Shown in pieces: positions 15,984 through 24,718 of a stretch of 64,000 nt of DNA (its first letter is position 1; each line of letters starts with the position of its first letter). The position numbers and the translations under genes are program-made. Under the pieces are notes generated by a model that was given only the letters and a program-made list of their open reading frames with translations, did no database searches and had not been told where the DNA came from. This DNA is from Vibrio coralliilyticus ATCC BAA-450 (GTDB lineage Bacteria; Pseudomonadota; Gammaproteobacteria; Enterobacterales; Vibrionaceae), in assembly GCF_000176135.1 (NCBI RefSeq), contig NZ_ACZN01000018.1, positions 62,001 through 126,000 of the forward strand, in the 5' to 3' direction.

Positions 15984-17012
15984 ATGTTAGATCAATCTTA
16001 TTCAGATGCTATTTGGCATCGAATCAATCAAAAAACTAAACCACTGGGTGCTCTTGGGCAGTTAGAGTCAATTGCCCACCAGCTCGCACTGATTCAGAGT
16101 AATTTGAAAGGTGACGCTGTCACCAATGTGAACGTTGTAAAGCCTACAGCAATCGTCTTTGCTGGTGACCATGGCATTGCGGACGAAGGCGTGAGCATCG
16201 CGCCAAGCGCAGTAACTCAACAAATGGTGTTAAATTTTCTTGCTGGTGGGGCGGCAATCAATTGTTTTTGTCGGATAAACCAGATTGAGCTTAAAGTGGT
16301 TGATACGGGAATATTGATTCCTGTAGAGGCGTCAGCGCCTAACTTTGTAGTGCAAAGGCTGGGTGACAGAACCGCCAATTTTGCCAATGAAGCAGCGATG
16401 TCTAGCAAGCAAGTCAAACAGGGGATTGAGTTTGGTCGGGAGCTGGTTAAGCGAACGGTCAATGAAGGCTGCAACCTTGTCATGTTTGGTGAAATGGGGA
16501 TTGGGAACACTTCAAGTGCCGCTGCTATAGTTGCAGCTTTGACCGGTCAGGATGCCCAGTCATGTGTTGGTCTAGGCACAGGAATTACTCCTGAGCAGTT
16601 AGCGAAAAAGGTGGCTCTAGTCGATAAGGGAGTCTCCCGATGCCAAGGTCGGGATGTTTACCAAGTTCTATCCGAAGTGGGTGGTTTTGAAATCGTTCAG
16701 ATGGTTGGGGCCTTCTTAGCTGCTTGTGAAAATAAGACGCCGGTTCTTGTTGACGGTTTTATTGTCACGACGGCCGCTTATGCCGCGAGTTTGATTCAAC
16801 CTGAATGCCGCGAATTTATGATCTTTGCCCATAAGTCAGAGGAGTTGGCGCACCAACTTCTGCTTGAAGAATTAGGTGCTAAACCTTTGTTGGATTTGTC
16901 GATGCGTCTCGGTGAAGGCACGGGCGCAGCGCTTGCTGTTCCTTTGGTTCGTGCAGCAGCTGAGTTTTATAACTCAATGGCAAGTTTTGAAGATGCTGGA
17001 GTGACAGTGTGA
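15984..17012 (+). CDS. cobT: nicotinate-nucleotide:dimethylbenzimidazole phosphoribosyltransferase
   Basis: Transfers phosphoribose from nicotinate mononucleotide to 5,6-dimethylbenzimidazole, making alpha-ribazole phosphate for the lower loop of cobalamin. 342 residues, usual length. Hallmarks are INQKTKPLGALGQLESIA, VFAGDHGIADEGVS, EMGIGNTSSAAAIVAAL, VDGFIVTTAAYAA and the C-terminal LSMRLGEGTGAALAVPLV, which includes the catalytic glutamate. The stop overlaps the GTG of cobS by 4 bases (GTGA). Second gene of the cob operon. Confidence 0.96.
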   Translation: MLDQSYSDAIWHRINQKTKPLGALGQLESIAHQLALIQSNLKGDAVTNVNVVKPTAIVFAGDHGIADEGVSIAPSAVTQQMVLNFLAGGAAINCFCRINQIELKVVDTGILIPVEASAPNFVVQRLGDRTANFANEAAMSSKQVKQGIEFGRELVKRTVNEGCNLVMFGEMGIGNTSSAAAIVAALTGQDAQSCVGLGTGITPEQLAKKVALVDKGVSRCQGRDVYQVLSEVGGFEIVQMVGAFLAACENKTPVLVDGFIVTTAAYAASLIQPECREFMIFAHKSEELAHQLLLEELGAKPLLDLSMRLGEGTGAALAVPLVRAAAEFYNSMASFEDAGVTV

Positions 17013-17783
17013 TCAGTACCCTCAAGTATCAACTTGAATTGTTCTGGCTGGCTTTGGGCTTTTTTTCTCGTCTACCCAATACCTCAGTCTACGCCTTATT
17101 CTGAATCACGTATGAATCAGGCGGGCCGCTATTTCGCGTTAGTCGGACTGTGTTTAGGTGCATTATGTGCGGCCGTGTATTGGTTGGCTGAAAGTGTACT
17201 TGGCCCGAACATGGCGGTTGTTGTCATGATGGTGTTCAGTTTATTGCTTACTGGGGCGTTTCATGAAGATGGTCTGACGGACATGGCAGATGGCATTGGT
17301 GGTGGGATGACGCTGGAAAAGCGTTTAACCATTATGAAAGACAGCCGTATTGGTACTTATGGTGCTAGCGCGCTGTTGATGGCGTTACTGGGTAAGTATG
17401 TCCTGCTAACTGAGCTTGCATCATTGACGAATGTTTTATTGGTTATCGTTGCTGCTTACACGCTAAGCCGCGCCGTGGCTGCATCGCTCATTTATGACAT
17501 GCCTTATGTGAGTGACCCTGATGCCAGCAAAAGTAAGCCACTTGCGAATCAACAATCTAAAAGTGAGCTAGCCATACTGGCAATATCGGCGTTGGTACCT
17601 TTATTGTGGTTTGATTTTGAATTGGTCGCTGTGATCGTCGGTATAACCGTTATCTTCCGTATTATGTTTAAACACTGGTTGATGAAACGAATAGGTGGTT
17701 TTACGGGGGATTGCTTAGGCGGCGCTCAGCAAATTATGGAACTGCTGATTTACATGATTGTTCTTGGCTGGTCTTTAAGGTGA
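17009..17783 (+). pseudogene. cobS: adenosylcobinamide-GDP ribazoletransferase CobS, frameshifted
   Basis: Inner-membrane enzyme joining adenosylcobinamide-GDP to alpha-ribazole, the last assembly step of cobalamin. The natural start is GTG 17009-17011, giving ISTLKYQLELFWLALGFFSRLP. The frame then breaks at CCCAATACC (17075-17083). Removing one A gives the expected IPQSTPYSESRMNQAGRYF, and the rest is intact with FHEDGLTDMADGIGGGM and KDSRIGTYGA motifs. As written, a short product would need a downstream start and lack the first helix. Flanked by intact cobT and cobU, so an assembly error is a serious possibility; otherwise de novo loop assembly is lost. Confidence 0.88.
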
Positions 17784-17787
17784 GTGA

Positions 17788-18336
17788 ATGAGTGTACATC
17801 TGATATTGGGCGGAGCTCGATCAGGAAAATCCAGCTTTGCAGAATCACTGGTGGTCGATAGCCACTCTGTATATACACGTCACTATGTTGCGACTGCAAC
17901 GGCTTTTGATGATGAAATGGCGGCAAGAATTTCTCATCATAAAATCAGCAGAGGCAGAGGGTGGGTAGGGCATGAGTGCCCGAATGCTCTCGAAGATCAG
18001 ATCGAACGCTTCACTTCTCAAGATATCGTGTTGATTGATTGTTTAACCCTTTGGATAAATAACGTCATTTACAATCAAGGCCAACCTATTGAGTCACACC
18101 AGATAACCGAGAGGGTGGGGCGTTTGGTAAAAACGCTGGCTGCCAGTGAGGCTAATCTGGTGGTTGTTTCTAACGAAGTAGGGTTAGGCGTGATTCCAAT
18201 GGGAGAAGTCACTCGCCTATTCGTTGATCATGCGGGTTGGATGAATCAAGCCATCGCGAAGGTAGCAGATAAAGTAACGTTTGTTTCGGCGGGGTTGCCT
18301 ATGGTGCTGAAAGGGAAGTCGCGTGAAGACAGTTAA
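17788..18336 (+). CDS. cobU: adenosylcobinamide kinase/guanylyltransferase
   Basis: A bifunctional enzyme that phosphorylates adenosylcobinamide and then adds GMP. 182 residues. The P-loop LILGGARSGKSSFAE is at the N-terminus. ISHHKISRGRGW contains the His region used for guanylylation, and VLIDCLTLWINN and VSNEVGLGVIPMG are strongly conserved. It begins 4 bp after cobS and overlaps cobC by 14 bp. Confidence 0.95.
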   Translation: MSVHLILGGARSGKSSFAESLVVDSHSVYTRHYVATATAFDDEMAARISHHKISRGRGWVGHECPNALEDQIERFTSQDIVLIDCLTLWINNVIYNQGQPIESHQITERVGRLVKTLAASEANLVVVSNEVGLGVIPMGEVTRLFVDHAGWMNQAIAKVADKVTFVSAGLPMVLKGKSREDS

Positions 18337-18943
18337 TATATACCTATTGCGACATGGAAAAACGTTAGGCGAACCGGCGCTCAACGGAGCGACCAATGTC
18401 TTAGTCGCTCGCAGCACACAGCAAGCGATTTGCCAAAGTTTGTTAGGCACTTCAATCCGTTTTGAACATATCATCACTTCACCTCTTCGCCGTTGCGCTG
18501 ATTTAGCTGATTTATTGGTTGCAAAGAATTCCCAGCTTTCTTTATCGATAGAAGGTGAGCTTAGAGAAATGGATTTTGGCGAGGTTGATGGAAAGCCATT
18601 TGATTCTATTAAAACAGAGTGGTCACTACTCGAACGATTTTGGAATGACCCTGCGGCGGTCGAGTTACCTCAAGCTGAAACACTGCAAGCGTTTCATCAG
18701 CGCGTTAGCAGACAATGGGCCTCACTGATAGAGAGTGTCGAAGAGGACACATTAATCATCTGCCATGGTGGTACCATACGTATGATATTGGCCTCACTAT
18801 TAAACTTAGACTGGCGAAACCCCGCACTTTACTCCGTGTTACAGATAGGCAATCAGAGCCTGACTCATATTCAACTTACCAAAACGGACAGTCTATATCA
18901 GCGCGTGTGTTCTATTGGCACACCACTTCACATAAAGGATTAA
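18323..18943 (+). CDS. cobC: alpha-ribazole-5'-phosphate phosphatase
   Basis: A histidine phosphatase of 206 residues that removes the phosphate from alpha-ribazole phosphate. NIYLLRHGKTLGEPALNG contains the catalytic RHG, and ELREMDFGEVDGKPFD and LIICHGGTIRMILA complete the signature. The GTG start at 18323 is chosen because AAGGGAAG lies about 5 bases upstream and the frame begins with the RHG strand. It overlaps the end of cobU by 14 bp. Last cob gene, 3 bp before the peptidase gene. Confidence 0.9.
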   Translation: MKTVNIYLLRHGKTLGEPALNGATNVLVARSTQQAICQSLLGTSIRFEHIITSPLRRCADLADLLVAKNSQLSLSIEGELREMDFGEVDGKPFDSIKTEWSLLERFWNDPAAVELPQAETLQAFHQRVSRQWASLIESVEEDTLIICHGGTIRMILASLLNLDWRNPALYSVLQIGNQSLTHIQLTKTDSLYQRVCSIGTPLHIKD

Positions 18944-18946
18944 AAC

Positions 18947-20737
18947 ATGACGACACCAAGCTGGAATTTGTCTATTGCTTACCAAGGATTGGACGATAGT
19001 AAAATAGAGCAAGATGTAGCGCTGGTTCAGCAATGCATTCAGGTACTGGGATTGAATGTCGATCAGCGCAGCTCGGTCACGGTAATGCAAAACGCAATAT
19101 TGACCAGTGAAGCCGCGGGTAAACTGCTTGCGACGATCAATACCTTTGCAAGTTGTCACGCGTCGGTTGATGCGATGAACAGTGATGCTAAAGCCATGAT
19201 TGGCCGCGTTGCCAAATTGAGCTCAGAGTTATCGCAAGCATTTACCCCTTATGAAGACACTCTAACCAATGCGCCTCAAGAATTTATCTCTGAAGTGTTG
19301 AACCATGAAAACGGCGAAGTATTTGGTCAGGCATTCCAGATCGAATGCACACGAAAGCTGGCAGATACTAAGTTGAGTGTCGCGGAAGAGCAGCTACTGT
19401 CAGCCATGCAGGTGGATGGCCGTGATGCTTGGGGGCGAATGTACGACAATATCACAGGTGCGCTTCAGGTAGAGCTGAAAGAGGGGGAAGAGAGCCGTAT
19501 TGGTTTCTCCCAGGCTGCCAGTATTTTGTATGGCACAGATTTCGATAATCAAGAACCCGCTTGGCGCGGCATTCAAAAAGCGATGCAGACTCATCAGGAA
19601 AGCTTTGCTGGGATCCTAAATGCGTTAGCTGGCTGGCGCCACACAGAAAACCAAAAACGCTCTCACCTTAAAGATGTCCACTTCCTAGATACCAGTCTCC
19701 ACGACAGCCGCATTCAATCAGATACGCTGAGCGCTATGATGCAAGTCGCCAAAGACAATCGTCATGTGGGGCAGAAAGCTGGCCTACTCATGGCTCGGGT
19801 TCATGGCTTGAATGAAATGAAACCTTGGAACCACTTAGCTGGGATGCCGAGCCTGACAGACGGCGAGCCTAAGGTGTACAGCTTCGATGAGGGCATTGAC
19901 ATCATCACTAAGGCCTTTGCACGAGTGGATGGTGAAATGGCGGAATTTGTCGCCATGATGGTGGAAAATGGATGGATTGATGCCGCGCCTTCTGCTAGCA
20001 GAAGGCTTGGGGCTTATTGTACTAAGTTTGCAGCTACACGTTCACCATTGGTCTTTATGACTTGGGGTGGAAGTCGTTCTGACCTGCTGACTCTCGCTCA
20101 CGAGCTAGGGCACGCTTTCCATAACTGGGTGATGCGAGATATGCCGCTGTGCCAAACACGCTACCCAATGACGCTCGCAGAAACAGCGTCTATTTTCGCC
20201 GAGAATATTGTGCGTGATTATCTTCTTGAACAAGTCGATAGTCGTGAAGAAAAACTCGAGATGCTGTGGGAAGAGCTCTCTAGTTGCTATGCCTTGATGA
20301 TTAACATTCCTGTTCGTTTCGAATTTGAAAAAGAGTTCTATCAGCAGCGGATGTCAGGTGAGCTCAGCGCCGAGCAATTGTGTGACTTGATGAGCCAAAC
20401 TTGGAAAGAGTGGTACGGCGAATCCATGACGGAAGCGGATCCTTATTTCTGGGCAAGTAAACTGCATTTTTCCATCTCGGAAGTTAGTTTCTACAACTAT
20501 CCGTATTTATTTGGCTACCTGTTTAGCAAAGGCGTGTATGCGCAACGCGAAGCGAAAGGTGACCGTTTCTACTCAGATTACGTTAACCTCCTACGCGATA
20601 CTGGTTCGATGATGGCTGAAGAAGTGGTTCAGAAGCACTTAGGTATGGCTTTGGATAGCGAAGCATTTTGGCAACAAAGCGTCGATATGGTGAAAAGCAA
20701 GATTGATGAGTTTGAATCTCTGCTGGATCAAGAATAA
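18947..20737 (+). CDS. pepF: M3 family oligoendopeptidase
   Basis: A cytoplasmic zinc peptidase of 596 residues that cleaves short peptides. The zinc motif is TLAHELGHAFHNWVMRD (HExxH), preceded by RRLGAYCTKFAATRSPLVFM and followed by TLAETASIFAENIVRD with the third ligand. AAAGGATTAAAAC before the ATG is a good ribosome site. It sits directly after cobC, so it may be part of the same transcript although it has no role in B12 synthesis. A strong terminator follows. Confidence 0.9.
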   Translation: MTTPSWNLSIAYQGLDDSKIEQDVALVQQCIQVLGLNVDQRSSVTVMQNAILTSEAAGKLLATINTFASCHASVDAMNSDAKAMIGRVAKLSSELSQAFTPYEDTLTNAPQEFISEVLNHENGEVFGQAFQIECTRKLADTKLSVAEEQLLSAMQVDGRDAWGRMYDNITGALQVELKEGEESRIGFSQAASILYGTDFDNQEPAWRGIQKAMQTHQESFAGILNALAGWRHTENQKRSHLKDVHFLDTSLHDSRIQSDTLSAMMQVAKDNRHVGQKAGLLMARVHGLNEMKPWNHLAGMPSLTDGEPKVYSFDEGIDIITKAFARVDGEMAEFVAMMVENGWIDAAPSASRRLGAYCTKFAATRSPLVFMTWGGSRSDLLTLAHELGHAFHNWVMRDMPLCQTRYPMTLAETASIFAENIVRDYLLEQVDSREEKLEMLWEELSSCYALMINIPVRFEFEKEFYQQRMSGELSAEQLCDLMSQTWKEWYGESMTEADPYFWASKLHFSISEVSFYNYPYLFGYLFSKGVYAQREAKGDRFYSDYVNLLRDTGSMMAEEVVQKHLGMALDSEAFWQQSVDMVKSKIDEFESLLDQE

Positions 20738-20770
20738 ATTCACCACAAATATGATATGATAATCAGCAAG

Positions 20771-20797
20771 CCGGGCAGGGAGTCTGCCCGGTTGTTT
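20771..20797 (+). terminator. terminator after pepF
   Basis: CCGGGCAG (20771-20778), loop GGAGT, CTGCCCGG (20784-20791), then TTGTTTT. Closes the cob-pepF transcript. Confidence 0.92.
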
Positions 20798-20962
20798 TAT
20801 GTACAGCGAAAGCATTCTATCCCGAACGGAAAATGGTATCGGGCGTGGCAATTGAGTTTTTTACGATGAAGCACGGGTTTTCTCTTGATAAGTGAGATCG
20901 TGGCTACATAAATTGCCTGAACAATTCATTAACATACCCGCTGTGCAATAAAGGAGTAGCGC

Positions 20963-21991
20963 ATGACGAAAAACCTCTTTCGCCAATCTTTTCTTTTTGA
21001 CAGCCTGAACTTAGAACAAGAGATGCCAGCAGGGGAAATTACTGTTGCGAACGGCACTGTGTTCAAACTTCATGAACGCGGAGTTCTGGAAGTCATCCCA
21101 TCAACGTTGGACGAAAACAGCAAACACATCATTCTTTCCTGTGGTGTTCACGGTAATGAAACCGCACCGATGGAGTTAGTGGATAAAATCATTTCCGATA
21201 TCCAGTCTGGATTCCAGCCTGTAACAGAACGTTTGTTGTTTATCATTGCTCACCCTGAGTCAACGAACGCTCATACACGTTTCCTTGAAATGAACCTTAA
21301 CCGTTTGTTTGATGATAAAGAATATGAGCCAACGAAAGAGCTGGCCATTGCGCAGAACCTGAAACGTATTGTTGCTGATTTCTATCAAGACACGCCGTCT
21401 GATAAACGCTGGCACCTAGATCTACACTGTGCGATCCGTTTGTCCAAACACTACACCTTTGTCGTGAGCCCGAAAACGCGCCACCCTGTACGCAGTAAAG
21501 CGTTGATGGAGTTTGTCGCGAGTGGTCATATCGATGCGGTGATGTTCTCTAACGCGCCTTCCAGCACATTTAGCTGGTTCAGTGCCGAAAACTTTGCAGC
21601 GCAGGCGTTGACAGTTGAGTTGGGACGAGTGGCTCGTATTGGAGAAAATGATCTCGATAAACTGGTCGCCTTTGATTTGGCAATGCGAGATTTGATTGCT
21701 TCCAGCGAAGCTGAGCATTTGCCGCGTGCCCCTGTAATGTACCGTGTCAGTCGGACTATCGTGCGTTTGCATGATGACTTTGATTTCATGTTTGATGACG
21801 ACGTTGAAAACTTTACCTCGTTTAAGCACGGTGAAGTGTTTGGTCATGATGGTGACAAACCGCTCATGGCGAAAAATGAGGGAGAAGCGGTTGTGTTCCC
21901 TAACCGTCATGTGGCAGTTGGCCAGCGTGCAGCACTCATGGTGTGCCCGGTGAAAACGCGTTACGAAGAAGGTCAACTTGTCTACGATTAA
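20963..21991 (+). CDS. astE: succinylglutamate desuccinylase
   Basis: The last enzyme of the arginine succinyltransferase pathway, splitting N-succinylglutamate into glutamate and succinate. 342 residues. Zinc ligands of the M14-like fold are visible in SCGVHGNETAPMELVD and WHLDLHCAIR; LTVELGRVARIGENDL holds the catalytic glutamate region. A good AAAGGAG ribosome site precedes the ATG. No other ast genes are in the window, so the gene is separated from astCADB, as I recall for other vibrios. Confidence 0.93.
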   Translation: MTKNLFRQSFLFDSLNLEQEMPAGEITVANGTVFKLHERGVLEVIPSTLDENSKHIILSCGVHGNETAPMELVDKIISDIQSGFQPVTERLLFIIAHPESTNAHTRFLEMNLNRLFDDKEYEPTKELAIAQNLKRIVADFYQDTPSDKRWHLDLHCAIRLSKHYTFVVSPKTRHPVRSKALMEFVASGHIDAVMFSNAPSSTFSWFSAENFAAQALTVELGRVARIGENDLDKLVAFDLAMRDLIASSEAEHLPRAPVMYRVSRTIVRLHDDFDFMFDDDVENFTSFKHGEVFGHDGDKPLMAKNEGEAVVFPNRHVAVGQRAALMVCPVKTRYEEGQLVYD

Positions 21992-22032
21992 AGCGTTTGC
22001 GGCCTAAACTCATCTGAGAAGCTTTCTATTTT

Positions 22033-22067
22033 AATGGCTTAACGGTATCGTTAAGCCATTATTTTAT
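22033..22067. terminator. terminator after astE
   Basis: AATGGCTTAACG (22033-22044), loop GTAT, CGTTAAGCCATT (22049-22060), a perfect 12-bp stem followed by ATTTTATT. Confidence 0.93.
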
Positions 22068-22108
22068 TGTACCTATAACTTTAGCCGTTTAAGGCCAATC
22101 TAAGCTGC

Positions 22109-23104
22109 ATGGAACTGAGTGAATTATTAAGCCGTAGGCATCAACGCTGGAAGCGCTACTTTATCGTGATCCTATCTGCGCTTGTTCTGTTCTCAGCGAC
22201 GCATCTGATGGTTGGTGAAGTCTTTATTTCTCCTTTTTCTGAGCTGTCGAGTCTTCAACAGCAGCTGATTACTCAACTTCGTTTACCAAGGTTGCTTGCC
22301 GCGATTGCCATAGGAGCCTCACTGGCCGTTTCTGGTGCCGTGCTGCAAGTTTTGCTTGGCAATGTTCTGGCAGAGCCCGGTGTGCTTGGTATTTCTGGTG
22401 GCGCCAGTGTCATGATGGTTATTGTGTTGTTTTTCCTTCCCGCGCTTGCAACACCCATCGGGTTTATGATCGCCGCGGTCATTGGCGCATTGGTGTTTAC
22501 TCTGTTGCTTGTTTCAATGGCGAAAATCATGCGTTTAACTACTACTAGACTCTTGTTAGTTGGGGTGGCGTTAGGCATTTTGACAGGCGCTATTGTCACC
22601 TGGGCATTCTATTTCAGCGACGATCTTAGCTTAAGGCAGTTAATGTATTGGCTAATGGGCAGCATTGGTGGTGCAAGTTGGTATCATCACTTATTGACGC
22701 TGACTCTTGTCCCTGTACTTGCTTGGCTATGTATGAAAGGTAAGACACTAGACAAGCTAATGATGGGGGAGTTGCATGCTAAGCAACTCGGTGTTGATGT
22801 GGAAGCGGTCCGCTGGAAGTTAATCTTAGCCGTTTCGATTTTGGTTGGCGGCGCCGTTGCACTTGGTGGTGTGATAGGATTCATTGGCTTGATCGTTCCT
22901 CATCTTCTCAGGCTTGCATTGGGTAGTGAGAATCGTTATTTGCTGCCTATCTCCGCATTGTCCGGTGCGATGCTGTTGGTGTTTGCCGATATCATTGCTC
23001 GAGTCGCCCTAGAATCTGCTGAGCTACCACTTGGAGTGGTCACTACGACAATCGGGGCCCCTGTCTTTATCTGGATGCTGGTGAAACATCATGATTCACG
23101 TTAA
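22109..23104 (+). CDS. btuC: vitamin B12 ABC transporter permease BtuC
   Basis: Inner-membrane permease of the BtuCDF importer, 331 residues with about ten helices. QLRLPRLLAAIAIGASLAVSG, LAEPGVLGISGGASV and IGFIGLIVPHLLRLALGSENR (the loop contacting the ATPase) are FecCD-family signatures. It overlaps btuD by 14 bp. The periplasmic BtuF gene is not adjacent. No cobalamin riboswitch is visible in the 40 bp between the astE terminator and this start, so control by B12 would have to act elsewhere. Confidence 0.93.
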   Translation: MELSELLSRRHQRWKRYFIVILSALVLFSATHLMVGEVFISPFSELSSLQQQLITQLRLPRLLAAIAIGASLAVSGAVLQVLLGNVLAEPGVLGISGGASVMMVIVLFFLPALATPIGFMIAAVIGALVFTLLLVSMAKIMRLTTTRLLLVGVALGILTGAIVTWAFYFSDDLSLRQLMYWLMGSIGGASWYHHLLTLTLVPVLAWLCMKGKTLDKLMMGELHAKQLGVDVEAVRWKLILAVSILVGGAVALGGVIGFIGLIVPHLLRLALGSENRYLLPISALSGAMLLVFADIIARVALESAELPLGVVTTTIGAPVFIWMLVKHHDSR

Positions 23105-23846
23105 TAGCTTATCGGTTGGCTCACGTTTATTGCCGCTCTCGTTCTCTGTTGAGAAAGGTGAAGTACTTCATGTCGTTGGTCCAAATGGCAGTGGTAAAAG
23201 TACCTTGCTGACAGCGATTGCTGGCTTGTTAGACTTTGAGGGTGACGCCGTGATTTTTGACTTAGACGTCAAAAGTAGCTCTGTTGAGAGCCTTGCAAGC
23301 TATCGAGGGTTTTTGAGTCAGAGTGATCGTCCCGCTTTCAATCTTGAGGTTTCGCAATATCTTTCCTTGTCACTCCCAAGCTCCGTCCAAGGCTTGGATG
23401 AAGCTGTGGAGCTAGCCGTTAAAGAGTTGGTGGATGTACTTGAGCTAGAGGATAAGCTTCATCGTTCGATTCACCAGTTGTCTGGCGGCGAGTGGCAGCG
23501 AGTGAGGTTATGCGCGATATGCCTGCAAATCTGGCCGTCTTTAAATCCTTATGCGAAGCTCCTTATATTGGATGAGCCTGCTGCGCCGCTGGATATTGGT
23601 CAGGAAGCCCTACTGTATAAACTGATTCGTAAAGTCGCTGATATGGGAATCACTGTGGTGATGTCTAATCATGACCTCAATCGCACACTTAAACATGCCG
23701 ATAAGGCTTTATTATTGGATAAAGGTGTGATTCAGCAAGCAGGCTCCGTAGATCAGGTATTCGAGCCGAGTGAGCTTTCTAGAGTATTCAAAACTCGAGT
23801 TCAAAGAACGGAGTTTAACGGAGAACCTGTATTAATCTTTGATTAA
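23091..23846 (+). CDS. btuD: vitamin B12 ABC transporter ATP-binding protein BtuD
   Basis: ATPase of the B12 importer, 251 residues. Walker A VVGPNGSGKSTLL, Q-loop FLSQSDRPAF, signature QLSGGEWQRVRL, Walker B LLILDEPAAPLD and the switch histidine in VMSNHDLNRTL are all intact. Overlap with btuC implies coupled translation. It pairs functionally with the upstream cobTSUC genes: imported cobinamide can be rebuilt into cobalamin if cobS works. Confidence 0.95.
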   Translation: MIHVNSLSVGSRLLPLSFSVEKGEVLHVVGPNGSGKSTLLTAIAGLLDFEGDAVIFDLDVKSSSVESLASYRGFLSQSDRPAFNLEVSQYLSLSLPSSVQGLDEAVELAVKELVDVLELEDKLHRSIHQLSGGEWQRVRLCAICLQIWPSLNPYAKLLILDEPAAPLDIGQEALLYKLIRKVADMGITVVMSNHDLNRTLKHADKALLLDKGVIQQAGSVDQVFEPSELSRVFKTRVQRTEFNGEPVLIFD

Positions 23847-23880
23847 TCAGGCAATAGCCCCATTTCCCAATTCTCAAATT

Positions 23881-23919
23881 AGTGCGCTATGCACTACATT
23901 TGAGCACGCCTCATGCTCA
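23881..23919. repeat. two small hairpins after btuD
   Basis: AGTGC/GCACT (23881-23895) and TGAGCA/TGCTCA (23901-23919) form two adjacent stem-loops 35-75 bp after the btuD stop. Neither has a T-run. They may stabilise the btuCD message or belong to the control region of the element downstream. Confidence 0.45.
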
Positions 23920-23978
23920 CAGAAATCGCTGAAAATGCCATTCCTATAAAAATCAATAAGTTACTGTTTCTAGAAACT

Positions 23979-23994
23979 TGGCATAAGTTTGGCT
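23979..23994 (+). promoter_or_regulatory. sigma54-like promoter element
   Basis: TGGCATAAGTTTGGCT resembles the sigma54 -24/-12 consensus TGGCAC-N5-TTGCW with correct spacing and the invariant GG and GC, differing at one position in each box. A perfect 12-bp palindrome GTTTCTAGAAAC (23966-23977) abuts it upstream. About 105 bp downstream is a strong terminator with no convincing ORF between them. Confidence 0.4.
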
Positions 23995-24007
23995 TTAATA
24001 AAAACGA

Positions 24008-24132
24008 TACATTCTCGTTCTTGTTAGGCTTAGTCAATTTGAAGGGAAACTGGAAAGCTGACAAATATAAGCCCATTTTTATGACTATGGCAGCTTCCGC
24101 CACCTAAGGTTTTCCGAAGGTGGCGGCTTTTT
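24008..24132 (+). ncRNA. candidate small RNA between btuD and the PRA-PH gene
   Basis: If the sigma54-like element is used, transcription would start near 24006-24010 and end at the terminator at 24097-24132, giving an RNA of about 125 nt. The interval lacks a credible protein: the only open frame, spanning 23913-24107, begins upstream of the promoter and has no ribosome site. I do not recognise a known RNA family, and it is not Qrr-like. The boundaries are inferred. Confidence 0.35.
24097..24132 (+). terminator. strong terminator
   Basis: CCGCCACCT (24097-24105), a 12-base loop and AGGTGGCGG (24118-24126), followed by CTTTTTA. It is 250 bp after btuD, so it more likely ends a separate transcript or acts for both strands. 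Confidence 0.88.
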
Positions 24133-24142
24133 ATCTGGGAGT

Positions 24143-24718
24143 TTATGCTGTTAGCGGAGCAAGGTCAGCAGGGCGGTAGTAAACAGACTTCAATACCTTT
24201 CCTTGGCGAATCGTTTTTGCTTCTGAAACGAAATCTTCAGCACATTTTGCGATGATGTAATCACCTTTTTGTACTGCCATTAGTTTGATTCCCTGCTCAG
24301 CGTAATGCGCTTCTGTCTCAGCGTATTCTTTCTCATTGCGGCAAACCTTGCTCATGTTGCTTGAGTGGACCTCGTCCCAACAAGGGATAAAGTTGATGCC
24401 ACGATTAACGGCAACATTGAGTAGTAGGTCAATCAGATAACTGATAGCAAGGTTCGACTCAACCTTGTCATCACCCAAATGAACTAGACGACCCATTAAA
24501 ACGTAAACGCTGTCGATGATAGCGTCAGCTTGTTCCGTCTTGTTATCAGCTTCTGCCAGTTCAGTGAGCTCTTCTACCGCTAAAGAGGTATGCAGCGTAT
24601 CAGCTTTCTCGTCTAAGCTTTCAGGAGAGGCAACAGGTAAGTCGAAAGTAGTACGAAACTCAGTAATGTCGCGGTAAAGGTGGTCAAAAATTTCTTGAGT
24701 AAGTTTGGAAAGGTGCAT
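24143..24718 (-). CDS. nucleoside triphosphate pyrophosphohydrolase (all-alpha, PRA-PH/MazG-like)
   Basis: A 191-residue cytoplasmic protein of the all-alpha NTP pyrophosphohydrolase superfamily, close to phosphoribosyl-ATP pyrophosphohydrolase-like COG4696 proteins. The metal-binding helices are visible as SLAVEELTELAEADN (ExxE) and QADAIIDSVYVLMGRLVHLG (the E/DxxD helix). The C-terminal extension with NFIPCWDEVHSSNMSKV is typical of this subgroup. Probably a house-cleaning enzyme for non-canonical nucleotides; the substrate is unknown. Monocistronic. Confidence 0.8.
   Translation of the reverse strand: MHLSKLTQEIFDHLYRDITEFRTTFDLPVASPESLDEKADTLHTSLAVEELTELAEADNKTEQADAIIDSVYVLMGRLVHLGDDKVESNLAISYLIDLLLNVAVNRGINFIPCWDEVHSSNMSKVCRNEKEYAETEAHYAEQGIKLMAVQKGDYIIAKCAEDFVSEAKTIRQGKVLKSVYYRPADLAPLTA

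Noticed and set aside
23913..24107. 64-residue ORF after btuD
   Set aside because: No ribosome site, starts inside a hairpin and ends in a terminator stem; composition not protein-like.
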